A program made the position numbers and the translations under genes. The notes under the pieces were generated by a model that saw only the letters and a list, made by a program, of their open reading frames with translations, searched no databases and was not told the DNA's origin. From Chlamydoabsidia padenii (lineage: Eukaryota; Mucoromycota; Mucoromycetes; Mucorales; Cunninghamellaceae), in assembly GCA_025330725.1 (NCBI GenBank), contig JAIWND010000037.1, positions 62,001 to 126,000 on the forward strand: 64,000 bases of DNA, in the 5' to 3' direction. Of the stretch, positions 58,310 to 64,000 are shown piece by piece. Within the stretch, counting starts at the first letter, position 1. Each line of letters opens with the position of its first letter.

Positions 58310-58410
58310 TTTAAATATCGACCCTTTTTTTCATTTTCTCACTCTCTCACTTTTTCTTTCTTTCTTTCTTTCCATTCACTTTCCTTACATACACTTTATA
58401 TATTCCACTG
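57237..58410. other. PTP-kinase intergenic region
   Basis: No gene recognised over 1.17 kb. It contains GCGGGGTTTAAA at 57878-57889, ACGGGGTTTGAA (minus) at 58077-58088, an A32 run (58276-58307), and a CT-rich segment just before the kinase start. Confidence 0.6.
58077..58088 (-). promoter_or_regulatory. GCGGGATTTGAA-type element upstream of the kinase
   Basis: Minus-strand reading ACGGGGTTTGAA (two mismatches), about 320 bp before the kinase start. A second copy is at 57878. Confidence 0.3.
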
Positions 58411-59525
58411 ATGTTTTCTTCACCCATTCAATTATACCACCCTACTACAATGGTTTCCAAACCAGTTCCTGCACCACCAACGACCACTTCGGCAAAATAC
58501 CTCCAACATCACCGACTCCATCCCGCCTTTGCCGCCAATTACCAACTGGGCGATGAATTAGGTAGCGGTGGATTTGGATTTGTGGTATCGGCCCGACATC
58601 GCTCTACTGGCCGAGAAGTGGCCGTGAAATTCATCTTGCGCGATAAAGTCCCTGATCATGCCTGGGTACAAACCAATCAAGGTGTCTTGCCCATGGAAAT
58701 CTATGTCCTTCAACAAGCTCAACATCCAAATATCATTGAATGCCTCGATCATTATCAAGACGAACGTTTCTGCTACTTGGTCATGGAACTCCATGGCACT
58801 CAATGGGGTCCCTCTACCACGCTGCCTCCTCATTCGCCCGCCTTGTCTCATACTTTATCGGAAGATTCATGGAATGATGAAGACGATGAAGAATATGTAC
58901 CTCCTCCTATGCCTACCGGCCGACGCACCTCGTGCGATCTGTTTGAATGTATCGAACGACACCATCATTTTGAGGAATCTTTGGCTAAATACATCTTTAA
59001 GCAAATCGTCGACTGTGTGGCTCATTTGGATCGGTTGGGTATTTGTCATCGTGATCTTAAGGACGAAAATATCGTGATTGATGATCAATTTAAGGTAAGC
59101 GGGATTTAAAATCTAAACCCCGATATTCATGCAAACATGCTCACTCGATTTTTTTTTTTTTGTAGGTCAAATTAATTGATTTTGGATCCTCAGTACTTTT
59201 ACCTCGTCATTATGGTCACCAAAACAAAACATTCTTGTTTGAAAAGTTTTATGGTACTGTCTCTTTTGCTTCACCCGAAATCCTCATGGGTCAATTATAT
59301 CGTGCTGAGCCTGCTGATGTATGGTCTTTGGGTGCCTTGTTATATACACTTTTGTTTGGTGAAGTGCCTTTCCCAGATCCAAGAGCCGCCATGGCAGGTG
59401 CTTGGATGCCTCCCAAACGTCAAGTATCTCCTTCTTGTATGCACTTGATTGCTTGTCTTTTGGAACGTAACCCTGATCACCGACTTACTATTCACCAAAT
59501 ATTAATGCATCCTTGGTTGGCATAA
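58411..59525 (+). CDS. PAS-kinase-like serine/threonine protein kinase
   Basis: Exons 58411-59094 and 59166-59525 (347 aa). Complete kinase domain: glycine loop LGSGGFGFVVSARH, VAVKFI, HPNIIECLDHY, CHRDLKDENIVI, LIDFGSSVLL, GTVSFASPEILMG, DVWSLGALLYTLLFGEVPFP, NPDHRLTIHQIL. HRDLKDEN and LIDFGS, the DLFECIERHHHFEE segment and the Tyr-Arg after the APE region resemble PASK/Psk catalytic domains, but no PAS domain is present. A 50-residue acidic/proline insert (SEDSWNDEDDEEYVPPPMP) lies after the hinge (YLVMELHG). Start at 58411, with an alternative at 58450. The only intron begins with a copy of the window's recurrent element (59099-59110). Confidence 0.88.
59099..59110 (+). promoter_or_regulatory. 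GCGGGATTTGAA-type element inside the kinase intron
   Basis: Reads GCGGGATTTAAA (one mismatch), right after the GTAA of the donor. Position inside a coding gene's intron argues that not every copy is a promoter. Confidence 0.35.
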
Positions 59526-60177
59526 ACTTTTTTAATCTTCTTCCCTTTTTTTTTTTTCTTTCTTTCTTTTCTTTTGCATGCTTTTTTTATTTATTTTATT
59601 ACTACCCCCTTTTTACACTAAGAATCACTTTACACATTTACACAAAAAGTATCACATTTACAACCTATAGTCATATCATACACACATTATATACATACGT
59701 TACACGCATTTTTCATTCTATTATGTTTTTATTTTTATCTGCACGATTCTTATTCCTTTTTTATACATCTACCTATATTCCATAATACGTACTCTATTAC
59801 ACTTTTTTACATTTACACATATACCTCTTTACATAATATGATCTTTTTTTTATATATCTTCTTCTTTATAATCATCCATAATAAACATCACCACATCTAT
59901 GAATACCATTATTAGGACCCTATTGTTAAAGGAGGATTCATGTTGATCCTTTTTGTGTCAACGAGCCCTATTCCATATTTAAACACCCGCATCAAGAAGA
60001 CAGTAAATAATGATCCATCCCTGCAGATCCCTTCAATGTTACACAGTCATATAATCATAATAAAAGGGTTGGGTTCTATTTATTTAAAAAAAAGGGGGAG
60101 AAGTAGATATACAATGTAAAAAAAAAGGGGGGGAGGAAGGGGAAGGGAGGGAATAAATCATACAAGAAGAATACTAT
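59526..60177. other. Convergent 3' flanks of kinase and Zn2Cys6 factor
   Basis: Low-complexity T/A-rich sequence with several poly-T and CT stretches. No gene seen. Confidence 0.65.
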
Positions 60178-62275
60178 TTACAAATTATAATGCGAGTCAT
60201 GGTCGGCCAAGCGTGCATCCATTTGTTGGACCAAGATATCATGGTAAGTGGTGTGAAGTGGAGGTGAGGAGGAATCATGCGAAGAAGGAGGAGATCGAAT
60301 GTTGTTGCCAAGTTCCTGATTGGTGCAATGCTGTTGTTGTTTTTCACCATCGACGGGTCGATCCATATATTGTGTAAAGATATCCCTAGCCGTCCGTGCT
60401 CCTTGAATCGCCCGCTGTCGCACTCCTTTATTCTTCACATGTGTCAAGAGCAAGACAGTATCCAACACGATCGATAACCAATGGAGATCAATAGTGCAAG
60501 GTAAACGAAGATGCAGTACTTTATAGATCTTGAGCAATGCATCACAACAAATCGATACCACCAACAATGCATGTTCACCATTCATCCGATCCATCAATGG
60601 ATCCATGTTGCTGTCCTGTTGTATAATCCGTAGCATGGTCGACATAATCACCACATAGTAAATCGCATTTACCCGCAACACTCGTGTCGATGGACATCGT
60701 TGGACCCGATCCATATCTATATAATCCAAGGCAAAAGTTGAGAATCGATGTTCGGTAGGTAGTTCGTTCCAAAAGACCATAAATCGATGTTCGATCGCCC
60801 GCAAGTCCTCGGCCCCAATCGAGCTTAGTTTACCCGTATACAGTCGAAACGCCAAGAGAGAGAGTCGTTCGCCATAACCCATAAATGCCACATGATGTAG
60901 TTTTGTCAAATCACGATACGCAGTCACCGCATCTAATAGTTCCTTGTTTGTCCGTTCGCACGCCAGTGGTTGTGGGAAGCCAATATCCGTACAATGTTGC
61001 AACATTTGCGACACAGCAATACATTGCTCATTTGCCAGGCTCAACCCGATATCCATCGTCCGTGCTGCCAGATAGAGTCGCCGCCAGGATTCCGCATACA
61101 TCAATTCTTGATCTTGTGGTGGTGCTTGTTCTTTTTTCAAGATGGGTACATACGTTTCCTTGAGTAGAATAGCCAATCGCCATGCCGCATCCGCATATAA
61201 TCGAGCTTGTTTATTCCGTAAATTCGACAAGGCACATTGAGTCAGCATGTAAGCAGTGAATAGCCATGACACCGAGATATGATGTTGTTCACTCGTCCAA
61301 TCCACCAAGACCGCCTGATCAAATCGATGCTTGGCTTCCCATTCGCAGCTGATCCCCACTTGATGTCGAGTCCAATCCGAGTGGCGAGTAAAATAATCCT
61401 TGACATGGTGACACGATGTATAAGCAACAAAGGCAGCGGCGGCCCAGGAAATCATGTCGTCCAAATGTTGATGCATGTAACCGTGGTAATAAGGTTCCAC
61501 CAAAACAGGGTTGTGCAGGTGTGCACAGGCAAAATAAATGTCAATCAAATCCCGTTTCACTGCTGCCAATGATTGTCGGTCCGAGGAAGGTGGTGGTGGT
61601 GGTGGTGGTGGTGTGAGTAGGGTGAGTGGCTTGACAGTGCTAAACATCTTTCTTAGGACTTGTTCAAAGGGTGTGCTTCGTAAGGTAACAGGTATTAACA
61701 ATTGATTGTTGGTATGGTTGGAGATTGAGCTTGGAGGTGTATGTTGAAGTATATAGTAACCAGAGAATTGTTGCACCAAGGCGAAGAGTTCGCTAATATT
61801 GGTAATGTTGGTATTCATGACGAGGTTATGTTGTGATCGTTGTATAGATATAAGCCAGGAGGCCCTTTCTTCTTCTTTTTCTTTTCGCTGCTGCTGTTGT
61901 TGCTGTGAAAGGGCACCGTTCATAAGTTCCTTCATTTCCGATTCCAGTAGTTCAGCATCTTGTTCAAGGAGCCAGAATTTCTTGAGGAGTCGACTTTTTC
62001 TAGAGGCAGAAATAGGTTTCTTTGGTTGAGGAAGTGTAGGTGGTTTGGTGGAGAATTTGAATAAACAAGGCAGTCCCATACGTTGACAACGGACACAGAT
62101 ATTTGGATGTTGAAGGATACATCTTCTTCGGTGTGTTCGACAGCTTTCGCCTAGGGGGAAAAAAAAAAAAAAAAAAAAAGATCTAGATTAGAATGGATTT
62201 TTTTTTCTTCTTTTCTTCTTGGTTCCATGACTTACAAGGTTTGTTTCGTTTAGGTTTAGGGTCATCGGGGAGCAT
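60178..62275 (-). CDS. Zn2Cys6 fungal transcription factor
   Basis: Exons in gene order: 62275-62236 and 62150-60178 (670 aa). The small first exon (MLPDDPKPKRNKP) joins a cluster CESCRTHRRRCILQHPNICV with RCQRMGLPC, giving the six zinc cysteines; the first cysteine codon is completed across the intron. A basic linker and a coiled segment (about residues 60-80, KKFWLLEQDAELLESEMKEL) follow. The rest is a mostly helical fungal-specific regulatory domain (HHVKDYFTRHSDWTR, VSWLFTAYMLTQCALSNLRN, YAESWRRLYLAARTMDIGLS). The target is unknown. The start at 62275 is required to supply the first cysteines. It is divergent from the MPV17-family gene, with 250 bp between starts. Confidence 0.88.
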
Positions 62276-62439
62276 TGTTATGATAGTAGAAGGGCACTTG
62301 ACAATGGGTCCATTATTTCACACCAGTAATTCGATTGGGAAGAAGGAATACAAAAGAAAAAAAGAAAAACAGAATTATCACATATATAATTTCTGGGTTC
62401 AATTGGTCAGACGGTTTTTATTTTGGCCACTATGTCATT

Positions 62440-62451
62440 TTCAAATCCCGC
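62440..62451 (-). promoter_or_regulatory. Exact GCGGGATTTGAA element, Zn2Cys6/MPV17 divergent promoter
   Basis: Exact match on the minus strand, 75 bp before the MPV17 start and 165 bp before the Zn2Cys6 factor start. Confidence 0.5.
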
Positions 62452-62525
62452 TCACAGGAACAACTTCAAAAGATTCCCCATGCTCTCCTCCTTTCTCTTT
62501 TTCTTATCATTTTACCTCCCTTATC

Positions 62526-63295
62526 ATGTCCTTGCAACTACTCATTCAAAAATACCAGGGCCAGTTAACTGAAAGACCTATTCGAACATTTGCTATCCAG
62601 TCAGGTAAATAGTATACAGCTTTAAATAAAAGACTTAATGGACGAATCTGTTTATGTATACTCACTCCACCATCTAAAGGACTTATGCAATTAATAGGTG
62701 ACGGTATAACACAACAAGTGATTGAAAAACGAGGCAAAGATCATGATCCTTGGAGATCGATACGAATGTTGACTTATGGTGCTTGTGTGGGTGGACCAGT
62801 GGTAGGCACTTGGTTTGGTATCATTAATCGAGTGGTGACAATCAAGCATTGGTTTGGTGCGGCAGTGGCAAGAACAGCCATGGATCAAATCTTATTCACA
62901 CCTATTATTCTTGGTTGTTTTATGGGTGGTATCTCTTTACTAGAAAGACGTTCCATGGTAGAAATTAGGGAAAAGTTTGAAACGGTAAATCACTTTGTCT
63001 TGTCTCTCTCTCTCTCTCTATATATATATATGGTTCATATTAACAATACTAACATCTTCTTAAATTGTAGAGCTATCTAACTGGATTGACAAATGCATAC
63101 CGATTTTGGCCTTTTGCAAATCTATTTGTATTCAGTGTGGTGCCGTTTATGTATAGACCTTTGGTGAACTCTACTTTTGCTATTGGATGGAACTCTTACC
63201 TCTCCTACTTGAATCAAAAGACAAATCAACAATTGCCTTTGATTACTCATCATCATCCTCCATTGGTTAAAACCAGATCCATCTCTGAACAATGA
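62526..63295 (+). CDS. SYM1: Mpv17/PMP22/Sym1-family membrane protein
   Basis: Small organelle membrane protein of the Mpv17 family, a probable channel of the mitochondrial inner membrane (Sym1) or peroxisome. Exons 62526-62604, 62698-62984, 63071-63295 (196 aa). Family features: LIQKYQGQLTERPIRTFAIQ, GDGITQQVIEKRG, WRSIRMLTYGACVGGPVVGT, ARTAMDQILFTPIILGCFMG, AYRFWPFANLFVFSVVPFMY, and the Trp of NSTFAIGWNSYLSYLNQK. About four hydrophobic segments fit the family. The C-terminal tail is Gln/His-rich. An exact copy of the recurrent promoter element lies 75 bp upstream. Confidence 0.92.
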
Positions 63296-64000
63296 CTACA
63301 CACTACTACTTTATAGACTCTTAGAATAAAAATAAATATATCCCCTTTTACTTATACACACACACACATCTTGTTTTAATAAATTTATATATAATAAACT
63401 ATGATGACTTTAATAGTCTTTTTTATCTGTCTTTGAGAGTGTGTGGAGGAAGATCGACAGATCTGCGGGGTTTCAATTTATAATTGGAATCAGGGTTCAC
63501 TAATCAGATATCAGGGAAACAAAGGGTAATCAATCATCGAACCCCACTTTGATTATAAAGTGGAGAAAACAGGGTCAGTATATGTCGCATCATTTTCATA
63601 GTCATATACATCTAGTTTACATAAACAAGTTCTTTATTACATGAATATCTATTCTAAGGGTACTAGTGTAGGGTAACTAATTTAATTCGAGTCGATTGCT
63701 ATTGTATCCTGAGTCAAGCCAAGCCAATATATAGATCGTGAGTGTTACTATTATAAAAACGAGTTGTCAGTCCCCATTCAAAGCATTAATACCAAATCCC
63801 CGACCCCTCTTGATCCCAATCTGTATCCTTCGTGTTAGTGGTGCGTCAACACATGACAAGTTCTTTTTGCTGTCCAAATAGGCCTATATCTGTTGTTGTT
63901 GGGGAGAGAGAGAGAGAGAGTAAAAAAGTCAGTTGGTTAAGTAAAAATACGACTTCTCTTGGTACTTTTTCTTTATACACATTTATCCCATCATTTCCAC
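63296..64000. other. Right end of window
   Basis: MPV17 3' flank (AATAAA near 63328 and 63387), GCGGGGTTTCAA at 63465-63476, and a possible minus-strand terminal exon (63767-63883). Otherwise nothing recognised. Confidence 0.5.
63767..63883 (-). CDS. Possible 3' terminal exon of a gene starting beyond the window
   Basis: On the minus strand an acceptor-like AACAGATATAG is followed by 38 open codons (AYLDSKKNLSCVDAPLTRRI ... FGINALNGD) and TGA. The upstream part would lie past 64000. There is no recognised family, and the length is within chance. Confidence 0.2.
   Translation of the reverse strand, partial: AYLDSKKNLSCVDAPLTRRIQIGIKRGRGFGINALNGD

Noticed and set aside
61279..61616. Plus-strand ORFs over the Zn2Cys6 factor
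   Set aside because: Antisense shadows of a conserved minus-strand exon.
63900..63925. (GA)n stretch at the right edge as a feature
   Set aside because: Ordinary microsatellite, likely the polypyrimidine side of an intron on the minus strand.

Overview
The window is nuclear DNA of an early-diverging filamentous fungus, most likely a Mucoromycota member (Mucorales, Absidia/Cunninghamella-like). Evidence: dense short spliceosomal introns (about 45-150 nt, mostly GTAAGT-type donors), fungal families (OPI1, ERT1/AcuK, ECL1, Zn2Cys6 factors, fungal GH35, DUF1769), a GDP-mannose 4,6-dehydratase (fucose supply, typical of Mucoromycota walls), a MULE-OTU transposon, an LTR element and very long A/T homopolymers. 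Most genes are single-copy housekeeping genes. I rebuilt exons by hand from splice consensus and checked that each joined CDS is a multiple of three.

Layout: (1) 35-5168 3' part of class V myosin (+); 5477-6411 WW/glycine-zipper protein (+). (2) 6.4-8.3 kb gene-poor, with a decayed transposon ORF that looks TnpB/Fanzor-like. (3) 8302-9772 TDRD3 (-), divergent from RPL7 (+, 10234-11726), whose second intron holds a box C/D snoRNA. (4) 12336-13813 OPI1 (-), divergent from an ING-family PHD protein (+, 14499-15762). (5) 16174-18147 ERT1/AcuK (-), divergent from a class IV aminotransferase (+, 18710-19952), which is tail-to-tail with a DUF1769 gene (-, 19963-20920). (6) 21159-24765 CSC1/OSCA-type cation channel (+). 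(7) 24997-28736 an apparently intact 3,740-bp MULE with identical 108-bp terminal inverted repeats and an 8-bp target duplication, inserted 34 bp upstream of the start codon of an RPP14-like RNase P/MRP gene (28778-29322). (8) 29668-31191 two mitochondrial intermembrane-space-type proteins, COX12 and MIA40; 31959-36958 a DHX57-like helicase. (9) 37164-38914 a non-coding LTR element beside tRNA-Ile(AAU) (38958-39031, -), with a second LTR-like remnant on the other side. (10) 40.6-47.7 kb ECL1, CNOT11, TIM13 (-), two small unrecognised genes and GMD. (11) 48.3-53.0 kb TFIIB and a GH35 beta-galactosidase. (12) 53393-55203 beta-tubulin (-), divergent from a tyrosine phosphatase (+). (13) 58411-59525 PAS-kinase-like kinase (+), 60178-62275 Zn2Cys6 factor (-), divergent from an MPV17/SYM1 protein (+, 62526-63295).

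Themes. Several genes serve mitochondria (COX12, MIA40, TIM13, SYM1-like) or RNA biology (TDRD3, RPL7 and its snoRNA, RPP14, DHX57, CNOT11), but nothing suggests co-transcription. The most striking non-coding signal is a recurrent 12-mer, GCGGGATTTGAA or close variants, about twenty times in the window and usually 70-200 bp before a start codon. It resembles the CDE/CHR cell-cycle promoter module, and the MULE has separated one such copy from the RPP14 gene.
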